A DNA stretch of 64,000 bases, taken from assembly GCA_018816905.1 (NCBI GenBank), contig JAHIVB010000006.1, forward strand, positions 1 through 64,000, in the 5' to 3' direction. Source of the stretch: Bacillota bacterium. Its GTDB lineage: Bacteria; Bacillota_I; Bacilli_A; Izemoplasmatales; Hujiaoplasmataceae. Below the pieces are notes generated by a model, which saw only the letters and a program-made list of their open reading frames with translations, was not told the DNA's origin and made no database searches. A program made the position numbers and the translations under genes. Shown here piece after piece: positions 1-8,347 of this stretch (its first letter is position 1; the number at the start of each line of letters is the position of its first letter).

Positions 1-40
1 CGCCAGCGTTTATCCTGAGCCAGGATCAAACTCTCCATTT
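1..40 (-). rRNA. rrs: 16S ribosomal RNA, 5' end only
   Basis: The reverse complement of the first bases is the conserved 5' end of bacterial 16S rRNA: AGAGTTTGATCCTGGCTCAG followed by GATAAACGCTGGCG. The gene is read on the minus strand and runs off the left edge, so only about 40 bases are visible. The exact mature 5' end cannot be fixed; it is placed a few bases upstream of AGAGTTTGATC by analogy with other 16S genes. A strong promoter lies about 120 bases upstream. Confidence 0.97.
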
Positions 41-160
41 GTATGTAAAGTTTTTCTTAACTCATGTTATTTCTTACTCAAATTGTGGTTTTTGTTTGTT
101 TTGTCATCTGTTCAGTTTTCAAAGACCTATTCACTTCGCGCATTTCTCACGCGCTTTTAT

Positions 161-189
161 ATTTTATCATACCGATATACTTGTGTCAA
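161..189 (-). promoter_or_regulatory. rRNA operon promoter
   Basis: On the minus strand TTGACA (184-189) and TAAAAT (161-166) are separated by exactly 17 bases. The consensus -35 and near-consensus -10 fit an rRNA promoter. The transcript would have a leader of about 115 bases. It starts with a GC-rich inverted repeat (GCGCG...CGCGC, about 138-153) and contains a CTTTGAAAACTGAACAG stretch like the pre-16S leaders of other low-GC bacteria. Confidence 0.88.
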
Positions 190-230
190 CTATTATTTAC
201 CTGTTTTCGCCCAAATTCCTGAAAAAGAAA

Positions 231-303
231 TGTAAGATAAAAAACAGGTTCTTAGCCCTGTTTTGAGAAAGAAAACGGGTTAGGAATTTCTCCCTAACCC
301 GAT
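231..303 (-). terminator. Two tandem rho-independent terminators after rseP
   Basis: Just after the rseP stop the minus strand carries a hairpin CGGGTTAGG/CCTAACCCG (stem 276-284 with 293-301) followed by a T-rich tract. A second hairpin AAACAGG/CCTGTTT (242-248 with 257-263) follows, again with T-rich sequence. Together they would end the dxr-rseP transcript before the rRNA promoter. Confidence 0.85.
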
Positions 304-309
304 TCACCC

Positions 310-1875
310 TTAGTTGATTCCGAACAACCTCAATATGTCATTGTACGTTACAAATATCAGTAAAGCGATTAATAAGAAGAAAGCAATGGTGTGAAGCCAA
401 TTTTCGACTTTGTGATTTGGCTTTTTCTTGGTAATGGCTTCGTATGCTATAAAGACGAGTCTTCCGCCATCAAGCGCCGGAATTGGTAATAAATTGACAA
501 TTCCTAGATTGACGGAAAGCAAAGCGACCCAACTAATCAAACTATAAAATCCTTGAGCAGCGGCGTTTGCCGTAATCGAGTAAATTCCGATAAACCCGGA
601 CATGTCTGAAATTCCAACTTGATTGCTTGAAAACAAAAGAATCAATGTTTGATAAATTGATGTAGCTGCATTCGCAAAACTCTTGAATGCACTTTCGATT
701 CCACCAAAGAAACTGAAGTGATTTGTAGCGACGATTCCGATTCTGGAATAGAACAAATCATACCCCATGGCATCGAGTACGTCTTGACCATAGGTGACAT
801 AAGAGAATGTCAAAGTGTCCCCATCTCTATCCACAGTGACTTGGGTTGGATCTTCATCTGATGAACCGTCTACATTATTAAAAGCCAAAGTGATGACATC
901 TTGCCAAGTTGTGACAGATGTTCCATTAATGGATAATAGGATGTCTCCGGTCATCAGTTCAGAGTCGATATAGAGTGGTCCTGCGATGGTAAGATCTGAA
1001 GAAGTCGTATCTGCCGCAAACCCTAGTCCGTAAAAGATATATTGTGGTGTGATAGGGTCAAGTGTCACTTCTGTCCCATCTCTATTTACAACAAAAACAA
1101 AAGCCGAATTTTCGATATATTTTGCAAGTTCAGTCGATACGGATGGAAGAGATTCGTCATTCGTCCAAGAGTCGACAAGAACCCCATTGATTGAGATGAT
1201 TTCATCTCCAGGCATTAAAATTCCAGAAGCCGGCATTTCTTCAGATACACTTCCAATCACCGTCGAAGCGGGGTTTGGAACACCAATCATGAATGCTAAG
1301 AACAAGTATAAGAACAAGGCAAGCACGAAGTTCATCAAAGGTCCGCCAAAGGTAACCAAGAAACGATTCCATTTCGACTTGTATGTGAAGTTTCTATCAA
1401 AAGGAGCTATTTGAACCGTATTTTTATCAAAGACATAAAATGCGTCTCTTTTTACGGTATATTCATTGATGTATAGACGAGAATCATTTTCACCTTTTAA
1501 GTCGAATTGTTCCACAGTCACTTCGAGAAAATCTGCAAAATTTACATTCGAAGCATTGGTCACAATTCTTTTTACTTCACCGTCTTTGTCGAAACCAAGT
1601 CGTATTTTTTGCCCTATTTTCAATACATCAGCTTCAAGTTCTTCTCCTGCCATTGAAACAAATCCGCCAAACGGTATGGAACGAATGGAATAGGTCGTTT
1701 CGCCTTTTTTGCGACTCCAGATTCGTGGCCCCATTCCAAATGAAAACTCATGGCATAAAATACCTGCTCTCTTAGCGAAGAACAAATGCCCTAATTCATG
1801 GATACAGATGACGATGCTCAGGATTAGAAGAAACAAGAGGATGTTTCCGATTGTGCTTAATATTGTTAGCAACAT
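310..1875 (-). CDS. rseP: Site-2 intramembrane zinc metalloprotease RseP
   Basis: Membrane-embedded protease of the RseP/RasP (peptidase M50) family. It cleaves anti-sigma factors and signal-peptide remnants within the membrane. The zinc motif HELGH is at residues 26-30 in the first membrane segment. Two PDZ-like regions lie in the middle, and the third zinc ligand motif LDGGR is near residue 470, followed by a C-terminal membrane helix. At 521 residues it is longer than the usual 420-450; the extra is between the first membrane segment and the first PDZ domain. An upstream TTG (1890) is in frame, but its GGAG is the SD for the ATG at 1875 (spacing 9), so that ATG is chosen. It is last in the uppS-cdsA-dxr-rseP operon, the usual Firmicutes order. 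Confidence 0.95.
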   Translation of the reverse strand: MLLTILSTIGNILLFLLILSIVICIHELGHLFFAKRAGILCHEFSFGMGPRIWSRKKGETTYSIRSIPFGGFVSMAGEELEADVLKIGQKIRLGFDKDGEVKRIVTNASNVNFADFLEVTVEQFDLKGENDSRLYINEYTVKRDAFYVFDKNTVQIAPFDRNFTYKSKWNRFLVTFGGPLMNFVLALFLYLFLAFMIGVPNPASTVIGSVSEEMPASGILMPGDEIISINGVLVDSWTNDESLPSVSTELAKYIENSAFVFVVNRDGTEVTLDPITPQYIFYGLGFAADTTSSDLTIAGPLYIDSELMTGDILLSINGTSVTTWQDVITLAFNNVDGSSDEDPTQVTVDRDGDTLTFSYVTYGQDVLDAMGYDLFYSRIGIVATNHFSFFGGIESAFKSFANAATSIYQTLILLFSSNQVGISDMSGFIGIYSITANAAAQGFYSLISWVALLSVNLGIVNLLPIPALDGGRLVFIAYEAITKKKPNHKVENWLHTIAFFLLIALLIFVTYNDILRLFGIN

Positions 1876-1893
1876 AATTATAAACTCCAATTC

Positions 1894-3042
1894 TTAATGA
1901 TTATGATAGATGTTTTCCTTCACTTCTAAATCAATCCTTAGTAAATCTTCAAGGGAAGGATTAGAAATGACTTGATGTTTTTTCATTTCAGTTTCTATGA
2001 TATTTGAAATTTCAAGAAACTCTATTTTTTCTTTTAAAAACAAGTCGACTGCCGCTTCATTTGCGGCATTCAATACGCAAGGCATCGAGTGTCCTGATTG
2101 AATGGCTTCCATTGCTAGTCGAAAACAAGGATACTTTTCTTCTTTCATTGTTTCAAAATGAAGGCTTGAAAGTTTTGCGAAATCAATCGATTCAACGATG
2201 GATTCTTTTCTGTTTGGGTAGAACATCGCATATTGAATCGGTAGTCTCATATCATGACTCGATATTTGAGCAATGATTGAATGGTCAATGTATTCGACCA
2301 TCGAATGAATGATGGATTCCGGATGAATGACGGTTTCGATTTGAGTGGGAAGTAATCCAAATAGATGGATGGCTTCCATGACTTCGAAACCTTTGTTCAT
2401 CATTGTTGCGGAGTCAATCGTTATTTTCTCACCCATGGTCCAGTTCGGATGTTTGAGTGCGTCTGCTTTTGTGACATTTTTCAATTCTTCGAAAGATTTG
2501 TTTCTAAATGCTCCACCTGAAGCGGTGATGATTACTTTGGAAACTTCTTCTTTCTTGCCATTTTGCATGCACTGCCAAATGGCTGAATGCTCTGAATCGA
2601 TTGGGAATATTTCTACTTGATTTTCTTTGGCTAGTTCCATCACTAGACTACCACCGACAACCAGTGTTTCTTTGTTGGCAAGCAATACATTTCGTTTGAT
2701 TTTAATTGCTTCTACAGTCGGTTGCAATCCTGCAATCCCAACCAAAGCATTAATCAATACGCCATCACGATCTTTTGGTTGAAAAGTAGCCGCATGAATC
2801 AAAGAAGTTTTACCATATCCAAAGACGATATCAGGAAAACGGTCCGTCAGATGATCTGCATCTTTTTTGAACTGCACGCTACAAAATTTCGGATTGTATT
2901 TTTCAATCAATTGAATCAAGTCTTCCATCCTTGTCCTTGCGGATAAGGTAACGACTTTAAACTCGGATGGATACTTGTCGACGATTTCAAGGGTTTGTCT
3001 CCCAATCGAACCCGTTGCGCCAAGGAGGTAGATGTTTTTCAT
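1894..3042 (-). CDS. dxr: 1-deoxy-D-xylulose 5-phosphate reductoisomerase
   Basis: Converts 1-deoxy-D-xylulose 5-phosphate to 2-C-methyl-D-erythritol 4-phosphate with NADPH, the committed step of the MEP isoprenoid pathway, in the cytosol. The N-terminal Rossmann motif GATGSIG (residues 8-14) binds NADPH. Further family signatures are LANKETLVVGG, the metal and substrate segment PIDSEHSAIWQ and the flexible loop HPNWTMGEKITIDSATMMNKG. The length of 382 residues is normal. Its ATG overlaps the cdsA stop by one base (TAATG), which suggests translational coupling. With UppS it supplies and uses isoprenoid precursors for undecaprenyl phosphate. Confidence 0.97.
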   Translation of the reverse strand: MKNIYLLGATGSIGRQTLEIVDKYPSEFKVVTLSARTRMEDLIQLIEKYNPKFCSVQFKKDADHLTDRFPDIVFGYGKTSLIHAATFQPKDRDGVLINALVGIAGLQPTVEAIKIKRNVLLANKETLVVGGSLVMELAKENQVEIFPIDSEHSAIWQCMQNGKKEEVSKVIITASGGAFRNKSFEELKNVTKADALKHPNWTMGEKITIDSATMMNKGFEVMEAIHLFGLLPTQIETVIHPESIIHSMVEYIDHSIIAQISSHDMRLPIQYAMFYPNRKESIVESIDFAKLSSLHFETMKEEKYPCFRLAMEAIQSGHSMPCVLNAANEAAVDLFLKEKIEFLEISNIIETEMKKHQVISNPSLEDLLRIDLEVKENIYHNH

Positions 3043-3851
3043 TATAGCATCTCAATGATTAGAAATAACAAGACAAGATAAACCGAGGAGAAGAGGAGTG
3101 AATCAAAACGATCCATGACGCCTCCGTGTCCCGGAAATAGATTTGAAAAGTCCTTGATTCCCGCTTCTCGTTTGAACTTCGAAGCGACGAGATCTCCAAT
3201 CTGGGAGAGAATGGATAATCCAAACGACAATATCAAAACATAACCAATATTGAAATCAAATACTTGAAGGAAATAGGCAAATACGGTTGAAAGGATTCCT
3301 CCGAAGAACAGTCCTGCGACTGCACCTTCTATACTTTTTTTTGGACTGATGTTGATTGCTAATCTGTGTTTACCAAACTTGATTCCAAATAGATAGGCAA
3401 AGGTATCCGTCAGCATTGTCACTAGCAACATATAAACCAGCACGTATATTCCCATGTCTCGAAGCAATGCAATCGATGCAAATCCAAGAGAAATATAAAG
3501 AATGCTGATGAGTGCTCCGCCAAAATCAGCGGATTTGAACTCTGGGACAATAATCCAAGTCATGAATAATGTCAGCATCGATCCGAGTATGACAACAATA
3601 AAATACTGTGTCGAAATATCGCTTAAATCCATATAGACAGAAGCTCCGACGAGGATTGTTAACAAGATGACTAAAACGTCAACCCACAATGGTAAAACAT
3701 TTCTTTTCTTGAGCATGTTTCTAAATTCAATCGAGGCGAATACAAGCAAAACCAAACAAAACAGATTGAAGATCTGATAAGTGTTTCCTATGATTAAGAT
3801 AGGGATCATGACGAGAGCCATAATCAATGCCGTCAACAGTCTTTGTCTCAT
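3042..3851 (-). CDS. cdsA: Phosphatidate cytidylyltransferase
   Basis: Makes CDP-diacylglycerol from phosphatidate and CTP, the entry to phospholipid head-group synthesis. It is an integral membrane protein with about eight hydrophobic segments. The C-terminal CDP-alcohol signature is clear: SKFKREAGIKDFSNLFPGHG, then GVMDRFDS, with the catalytic aspartates. The length of 269 residues is typical. It lies between uppS and dxr with a 3-base gap to uppS and a one-base stop/start overlap with dxr. Confidence 0.96.
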   Translation of the reverse strand: MRQRLLTALIMALVMIPILIIGNTYQIFNLFCLVLLVFASIEFRNMLKKRNVLPLWVDVLVILLTILVGASVYMDLSDISTQYFIVVILGSMLTLFMTWIIVPEFKSADFGGALISILYISLGFASIALLRDMGIYVLVYMLLVTMLTDTFAYLFGIKFGKHRLAINISPKKSIEGAVAGLFFGGILSTVFAYFLQVFDFNIGYVLILSFGLSILSQIGDLVASKFKREAGIKDFSNLFPGHGGVMDRFDSLLFSSVYLVLLFLIIEML

Positions 3852-3854
3852 AAT

Positions 3855-4580
3855 TTATCCTTTGATTTCACCGAATCTTCGTTCACGGCGATTGAATTCC
3901 ATGATTGCTTTTTCTAAATCTTTTTTTGAAAAGGCGGGCCAATATACATCACAGAAATAGAGTTCAGCGTAAGAAGCTTGCCATAATAGGAAATTAGAAA
4001 GTCTTTGTTCTCCACTCGGTCTGATTAACAAATCAAGAGGAGGAAGTTCCTTTGTTGAAAGTCTTTTTGTAATCATGTCAGGTACAATGTCTTGATAAGA
4101 TATTTTTCCATCCAGAACCTCTTTTGATATCTCTTTCACAGCTTCTGTGATTTCATCATAGGAGCCGTAATCAAAACAGATGTTAAGAATCAATCCAGAT
4201 CGGTTTAAAGTATCGGTTTCCATTCTTCTCATAATTACAAGATTCTCGTTGGAAAGTTTCGTTCTTCTTCCGGAGAAAATCACTCGGATGTCGTATTTTT
4301 CAAAATCACCGCTGAATTGTTTTTCAAATTCAGAAGGCAAAGTCATTAAATAATTCACTTCATCTTCCGGTCGATTCCAGTTTTCTGTGGAAAAAGCATA
4401 GACGGTAAGTGCCTTGATTCCAAGATTATTTGCTTCAAGTGCAATGGTTTTAATATTTTCAACACCCTTGCGGTGACCGAAAGTTCTTGGCATATGTCTT
4501 TTTTTTGCCCATCTTCCATTCCCATCAAGTATAATCGCTATATGTTTGGGAATTGTGATGGATTCTAATTTTTTTGACAT
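3855..4580 (-). CDS. uppS: Undecaprenyl (isoprenyl) diphosphate synthase
   Basis: Cis-prenyltransferase that condenses isopentenyl diphosphate onto farnesyl diphosphate to make the long-chain lipid carrier. The phosphate-binding motif DGNGRWAKKR with the catalytic Asp is near the N-terminus. The family motifs LTVYAFSTENW and RPSGEQRLSNFLLWQ are present. An in-frame TTG lies upstream (4598), but GAAGGGTG precedes the ATG at 4580 at good spacing, giving 241 residues. It is the first gene of the uppS-cdsA-dxr-rseP unit, behind its own promoter. Confidence 0.96.
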   Translation of the reverse strand: MSKKLESITIPKHIAIILDGNGRWAKKRHMPRTFGHRKGVENIKTIALEANNLGIKALTVYAFSTENWNRPEDEVNYLMTLPSEFEKQFSGDFEKYDIRVIFSGRRTKLSNENLVIMRRMETDTLNRSGLILNICFDYGSYDEITEAVKEISKEVLDGKISYQDIVPDMITKRLSTKELPPLDLLIRPSGEQRLSNFLLWQASYAELYFCDVYWPAFSKKDLEKAIMEFNRRERRFGEIKG

Positions 4581-4605
4581 GATTTCACCCTTCTTCAATG
4601 ATAAT

Positions 4606-4635
4606 ATTATACACTATTTTTGATTAGATATCTAA
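4606..4635 (-). promoter_or_regulatory. uppS operon promoter with palindromic -35 region
   Basis: On the minus strand TTAGAT (4630-4635) and TATAAT (4606-4611) are 18 bases apart, about 26 bases upstream of the uppS start. The -35 element forms half of a perfect 12-base palindrome, TTAGATATCTAA (4624-4635), which could be an operator. Confidence 0.7.
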
Positions 4636-4650
4636 TATTTTCTGCCAATC

Positions 4651-4680
4651 AAAAATATAAGACCATCGCTGGTCTTATAT
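4651..4680 (-). terminator. Terminator after frr
   Basis: The hairpin ATATAAGACCA / TGGTCTTATAT has a GCGA loop and a following ATTTTT on the minus strand. The frr stop codon lies inside the stem. It separates pyrH-frr from uppS. Confidence 0.85.
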
Positions 4681-5232
4681 GTGCATGATTTCTTTTTCTT
4701 TGTCTTGGAAGGCTTCGTCAATCCTGTGTGTGAATTTATCTGTCAGTTTTTGGACTTCGTCTTCATAGTATTTCAAATCGTCTTCGGTCAGTTGTTTCTC
4801 TTTTTCCATTTTTTTGAAATGAGAAATGGCGTCACGTCGAATATTACGAATCGCAACTTTATTATCTTCTGACATCTTGTGAATGACCTTCACAGATTCT
4901 CTTCTGTTTTCTTCGGTTAATGGAGGAAGAGAAATCCGGATTCCGATTCCGTCATTGGATGGCGTTACTCCAAGATTTGCGCCGAAAATTGCTCTTTCGA
5001 TGTGTGAAACTAGAGATTTGTCGTAAGGCTTGATGTAAATCTGAGTTGCTTCAGGAACGGAGATCGAAGCCACCTGGTTAATTGGGGTTTCGACACCATA
5101 ATAGTCGATCGATACCCGTTCCAGCATTTTCGGATTCGCTCTACCGCTTCTGACGGTTGCGAATTCCTTGTGTAAAGCTAAAAGACTGTGTTCCATCCGC
5201 TCTTCGGCGTCCATTAAAATTGTTTCTGGCAT
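4675..5232 (-). CDS. frr: Ribosome recycling factor
   Basis: Together with EF-G it splits the post-termination ribosome complex in the cytosol. The ATG at 5232 gives 185 residues, the usual family length. The family core VRSGRANPKMLERV, YYGVETPINQVASI and the C-terminal RNIRRDA are present. A GTG three codons upstream is in frame, but AAAAAGGAG lies at the correct distance from the ATG. The SD sits within the last codons of pyrH, so the two genes are tightly coupled. Confidence 0.97.
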   Translation of the reverse strand: MPETILMDAEERMEHSLLALHKEFATVRSGRANPKMLERVSIDYYGVETPINQVASISVPEATQIYIKPYDKSLVSHIERAIFGANLGVTPSNDGIGIRISLPPLTEENRRESVKVIHKMSEDNKVAIRNIRRDAISHFKKMEKEKQLTEDDLKYYEDEVQKLTDKFTHRIDEAFQDKEKEIMHI

Positions 5233-5237
5233 TTGAT

Positions 5238-5960
5238 TCACTCCTTTTTGTTATTGATTATCGTGCCGATGTCTTCTCCAAGAATAGCTCGTTTGATGTT
5301 TCCATCCTTGTTCATGTCGAACACGTAAATGTCGATGTTATTGTCATGACAGAGGGCAGATGCCGTTGAGTCCATGACTTGTAATTGTTTTTGTAAGACT
5401 TCTTGATTGGTCAATTCCTTGAACTTAACGGCGTCATGATAAGTTTGAGGATCTTTGTCATAGACACCATCGGTTCCATTTTTTGCCATGTAAATAATCG
5501 AAGCTCCGAGTTCAGCGGCACGAAGTGCGCTGGTAGTGTCGGTTGAAAAATAAGGATTCCCTGTTCCGCCTCCAAAAATAACGATGTAGTCTTTTTCTAA
5601 ATGGGAGATGGCTTTTCTACGAATGTAGGGCTCAGCAACTTCAGGAATGTTAAGACTGGACATGACTCTAGTCTCGACACCGATGGCTTCAAGGGAATTT
5701 TGAAGTGCAAGTGCATTCAAAATCGTTCCAATCATTCCCATGTAGTCAGCGGAACTCCGTTCGATTCCCATTTCAGTTGCGAGTTTACCACGGAAGATGT
5801 TTCCGCCACCGACGACGATTCCGATTTCACAGATTCCGAGGTCATAGGCTTCTTTGATTTCTTTTGCAATGTGTTTGACGACTAATGGATCAATTCCAAT
5901 TCCGTTTTTGCCAGCGAGTGCTTCGCCGCTCAATTTAATCATTACACGTTTTTTGTCCAT
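5238..5960 (-). CDS. pyrH: UMP kinase
   Basis: Amino-acid-kinase-fold enzyme that phosphorylates UMP to UDP with ATP; a hexamer regulated by GTP and UTP in other bacteria. Visible motifs are IKLSGEAL near the N-terminus, [10 protein letters not shown], and [13 protein letters not shown] in the substrate region. The ATG at 5960 has a perfect AAAGGAGG six to eight bases upstream and gives 240 residues. A longer in-frame GTG start would begin inside the upstream terminator and is rejected. It is followed directly by frr. Confidence 0.97.
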   Translation of the reverse strand: MDKKRVMIKLSGEALAGKNGIGIDPLVVKHIAKEIKEAYDLGICEIGIVVGGGNIFRGKLATEMGIERSSADYMGMIGTILNALALQNSLEAIGVETRVMSSLNIPEVAEPYIRRKAISHLEKDYIVIFGGGTGNPYFSTDTTSALRAAELGASIIYMAKNGTDGVYDKDPQTYHDAVKFKELTNQEVLQKQLQVMDSTASALCHDNNIDIYVFDMNKDGNIKRAILGEDIGTIINNKKE

Positions 5961-5981
5961 GTTGAAACCCTCCTTTTCTTC

Positions 5982-6004
5982 AAAAAAAGGACACACGAGT
6001 GTCC
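5982..6004 (-). terminator. Terminator between tsf and pyrH
   Basis: The hairpin GGACAC/GTGTCC (5989-5994 with 5999-6004, loop of four) is followed by seven T on the minus strand, directly after the tsf stop. Read-through would still feed pyrH, since no separate pyrH promoter was recognised in the 40 bases before its start. Confidence 0.85.
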
Positions 6005-6010
6005 CTTGAA

Positions 6011-6901
6011 TTATTTGACTTGTGACATTACTTCTTCAGCAAAATTGTCTTCTTTTTTCTCGATGCCTTCTCCTACTGCTAAACGCTTAAAAGAAGCAAT
6101 CGAAGTGCCTTTACTTTTCACGTATTCTTCTACGGATTGGTCAGGGTTCTTGATAAATGGTTGGTTGACAAGGCAGATTTCCTTCAAGTTTTTATTGAGG
6201 CGGCCTTCTACCATTTTGATGATGATGTTTTCTGGTTTCGGTTTTGCGGATTCTGCATTTTCGTTCAATGCTTCTTTTGTCAAAACTTCACGTTCGTGTT
6301 CAATCACGTCAGCTGAAATTTCCGCTTGAGACAAGTATTTAGGACTGGAAGCAGCCACATGCATTGCGATGTCTTTTGCGGTTTCGAATTCTCCACCGTT
6401 CATAATCGTAATCGTTGCGATTTTTCCACCTAAATGTTTGTAAAAGCCAAAAGTCTGCGCATCTGTTTTTGCGAATGTTTGAAAACGACGGAACGAGATG
6501 TTTTCGCCAACGGAAGAGACACTTTCAAGAATGAATTCTCTTAAAGGTTTTCCATCAACCAAAACTTCAAACGCTTCTTCGTCTGATGTTGCATTACTAT
6601 TAAGAAGCTGAGCGGAAATCTTTGAAACCAAGTGAACGAATTTTTCGTTTTGGGCTACAAAGTCCGTTTCGCAGTTTAATTCAAAAACAATTCCTTTATT
6701 TCCGTTTACTGCGACTTCACAAATACCTTCAGCTGCGATACGAGAAGCTTTTTTCGCTGCCTTGGCAATTCCTTTTTCTCTTAGCCAGTCAATGGCTAGT
6801 TCTATATTTCCATCAGTCTCAACGAGCGCTTTCTTACAATCCATCATTCCTGCGCCTGTTTTGTCACGTAGGTCTTTCACTAATCCTGCTGTGATTTGCA
6901 T
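6011..6901 (-). CDS. tsf: Elongation factor Ts
   Basis: Guanine-nucleotide exchange factor for EF-Tu. The N-terminal UBA-like part carries [16 protein letters not shown], and the [10 protein letters not shown] motif that contacts EF-Tu is present. The length of 296 residues is normal. The start is fixed by AAGGAGG before ATG 6901. It lies downstream of rpsB, as in most bacteria, but has its own promoter and its own terminator. Confidence 0.97.
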   Translation of the reverse strand: MQITAGLVKDLRDKTGAGMMDCKKALVETDGNIELAIDWLREKGIAKAAKKASRIAAEGICEVAVNGNKGIVFELNCETDFVAQNEKFVHLVSKISAQLLNSNATSDEEAFEVLVDGKPLREFILESVSSVGENISFRRFQTFAKTDAQTFGFYKHLGGKIATITIMNGGEFETAKDIAMHVAASSPKYLSQAEISADVIEHEREVLTKEALNENAESAKPKPENIIIKMVEGRLNKNLKEICLVNQPFIKNPDQSVEEYVKSKGTSIASFKRLAVGEGIEKKEDNFAEEVMSQVK

Positions 6902-6924
6902 GATAATTCCTCCTTGTTTCGCTA

Positions 6925-6958
6925 ATATTATATTATCATATTTTGATTTTCAATTCAA
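6925..6958 (-). promoter_or_regulatory. tsf promoter region
   Basis: The AT-rich gap between the rpsB terminator and tsf holds overlapping promoter-like pairs on the minus strand. Examples are TTGAAA (6948-6953) with TAATAT (6925-6930), and TTGAAT (6953-6958) with TAATAT (6930-6935), each 17 bases apart. Which pair is used cannot be told from sequence. Confidence 0.6.
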
Positions 6959-6976
6959 TCTATTTTTGGTTTCTGT

Positions 6977-6998
6977 AAAAAGGGAGCGAAGGCTCCCA
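6977..6998 (-). terminator. Terminator after rpsB
   Basis: A compact hairpin GGGAGC-CTTC-GCTCCC followed by TTTTT on the minus strand, immediately after the rpsB stop. Confidence 0.9.
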
Positions 6999-7001
6999 TT
7001 C

Positions 7002-8081
7002 TTATTTCTGTTTCTTGATTTCTTCGATTAATTCTGACTTTTTAAGTTTGGAGTAACCGCTGATTCCAAGCTCTTTGCATAGAGCTTTTAAGTCGTTCAC
7101 GTTCATGGCTTCATAGTCGGTTGTTTCAACTGCAGGAGCAGCGACTTCTACGACTGGTTGAGCCTTGACTTCCACTTTGATAGGTTCCGGTTTGACTTCA
7201 ACTTTAACTTCAGTTTTGACAGGTTCCGCTTTCTTTTCAGTTTTCACTTCAACTTTTGCTGGAGTTGGTTTCACTTCAACTTTTGCAGGAGCTGGTTTCA
7301 CTTCAACTTTGACTGGTTTTGCTTTGACTGGAGCTTCTTCTTCGATTTCGTCTTCCGTTGTTTCGTCGGAATCGTCTTCGTCTTCTTCAGTTAAAATCAA
7401 TCCGCCGTTGGCTTCGATGACTGCATCAGCCATTTTTGCAACGATGAGGCGAACACTTCTTAAAGCGTCGTCATTGGCAGGGATGATGTAATCAACATCA
7501 TCAGGATCGCAATTCGTATCAATGATTCCGAATACCGGAATTCCAAGTTTTCTTGCTTCTAGGATGGCGTTTCTTTCTTTTCTTGGGTCAATGATAAACA
7601 AAGCTTGAGGAACACCCTTCATGTCTTTGATACCGCCTAAGAATTTTTCCAAACGTTCCATTTCTTTTCTCAAACCGATAACTTCTTTTTTTGGCAGGCG
7701 GCTGAATGTGCCGTCTTCTTCCATTTTGTGAAGATCTTGAAGTTTCTTGATTGACTTCTTGATGGTCTTGAAGTTGGTCATGGTTCCACCCAGCCAACGT
7801 TTGTCAACGTAGTATTGGCCAGAGCGTACAGCTTCTTCTTTAATTGGTTCTTGAGATTGTTTCTTTGTACCGACGAAAAGTACTTTTCCGCCTTGTTCAG
7901 CGATGTCAAACATTGCTTTGTAAGCGACGTCGATGCATTCGCTTGTTTTTTGTAAATCGATGATGTGGATACCATTACGAGATGTGTAAATGTACTTTGC
8001 CATTTTTGGATTCCATCTGCGTGTCTGGTGCCCGAAATGCACTCCTGCTTCGAGGAGAGCCTTCATTGAGATAATGCCCAT
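7002..8081 (-). CDS. rpsB: 30S ribosomal protein S2 with long C-terminal extension
   Basis: Small-subunit ribosomal protein. Residues 1 to about 226 are a normal S2, with [27 protein letters not shown] and [14 protein letters not shown]2 usually ends near residue 230-260, but this protein continues to 359. First comes an acidic stretch (about 232-251). Next is a low-complexity linker of repeated Lys-Val-Glu-Val-Lys-Pro units. The last 35 or so residues look like a SAP or Rho-N type helix-extended-loop-helix ([19 protein letters not shown]). The start has AGGAGG eight bases upstream. The extension's function is unknown; nucleic-acid binding is an inference. Confidence 0.96.
   Translation of the reverse strand: MGIISMKALLEAGVHFGHQTRRWNPKMAKYIYTSRNGIHIIDLQKTSECIDVAYKAMFDIAEQGGKVLFVGTKKQSQEPIKEEAVRSGQYYVDKRWLGGTMTNFKTIKKSIKKLQDLHKMEEDGTFSRLPKKEVIGLRKEMERLEKFLGGIKDMKGVPQALFIIDPRKERNAILEARKLGIPVFGIIDTNCDPDDVDYIIPANDDALRSVRLIVAKMADAVIEANGGLILTEEDEDDSDETTEDEIEEEAPVKAKPVKVEVKPAPAKVEVKPTPAKVEVKTEKKAEPVKTEVKVEVKPEPIKVEVKAQPVVEVAAPAVETTDYEAMNVNDLKALCKELGISGYSKLKKSELIEEIKKQK
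7140..7330 (-). repeat. Degenerate tandem repeats coding for the S2 linker
   Basis: Within rpsB, units of about 27-30 bases (GTTGAAGTGAAACCA-like on the coding strand) recur with small changes. They encode Ala-Lys-Val-Glu-Val-Lys-Pro blocks. They give spurious open frames on the opposite strand. Such repeats can expand or contract between strains. Confidence 0.8.
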
Positions 8082-8187
8082 TTGTAAATCCTCCTATTTT
8101 GATTGTTGCCTCCACCACTTCATCGCTGAAACCACCGATTCGGCTCACGGCTTCTATTGCTCCATGGTGTGTGTATTTTTGTAAGGC
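8082..8187 (-). promoter_or_regulatory. Candidate structured rpsB leader
   Basis: The transcript starting at the rpsB promoter has a leader of about 105 bases. It can fold GAAGCC/GGTTTC around an inner CCG-AAT-CGG hairpin (about 8119-8150), followed by a purine-rich GTGGTGGAGGC before the SD. S2 leaders that bind S2 are known in other bacteria. Autoregulation here is only an inference from position and fold. Confidence 0.4.
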
Positions 8188-8193
8188 ATAAAC

Positions 8194-8222
8194 ATTTTAT
8201 CAAATTTCATCCTTGAAAGCAA
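8194..8222 (-). promoter_or_regulatory. rpsB promoter
   Basis: TTGCTT (8217-8222) and TAAAAT (8194-8199) are 17 bases apart on the minus strand, about 110 bases upstream of the rpsB start. Confidence 0.75.
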
Positions 8223-8302
8223 GCATAAATTCTTCGATTCGGGTGTTTTTAACTCCGAATTCTTCATTTACCATTCCTTGTTTGGATTTTTGGTAAATCT
8301 TA

Positions 8303-8335
8303 GAAAAAACAAAGCTCGAAAACATCGTTTCGAGC
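8303..8335 (-). terminator. Terminator after dut (end of ATP synthase operon)
   Basis: The hairpin GCTCGAAA/TTTCGAGC (8314-8321 with 8328-8335) is followed by TTTGTTTTTT on the minus strand. Confidence 0.9.
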
Positions 8336-8347
8336 ATCCATATTTGA

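Noticed and set aside
39-266. A 75-codon plus-strand frame next to 16S
   Set aside because: It lies antisense over the rRNA leader and promoter, with low-complexity composition and no SD.
7158-7491. Plus-strand frames rich in Phe or Thr/Ser/Val opposite rpsB
   Set aside because: They are shadows of the repeated codons of the S2 linker.
8200-8274. A 24-codon minus-strand frame with an AAGGA upstream, between dut and rpsB
   Set aside because: Its 3' end runs into the rpsB promoter, it follows a terminator and shows no family features; probably chance.
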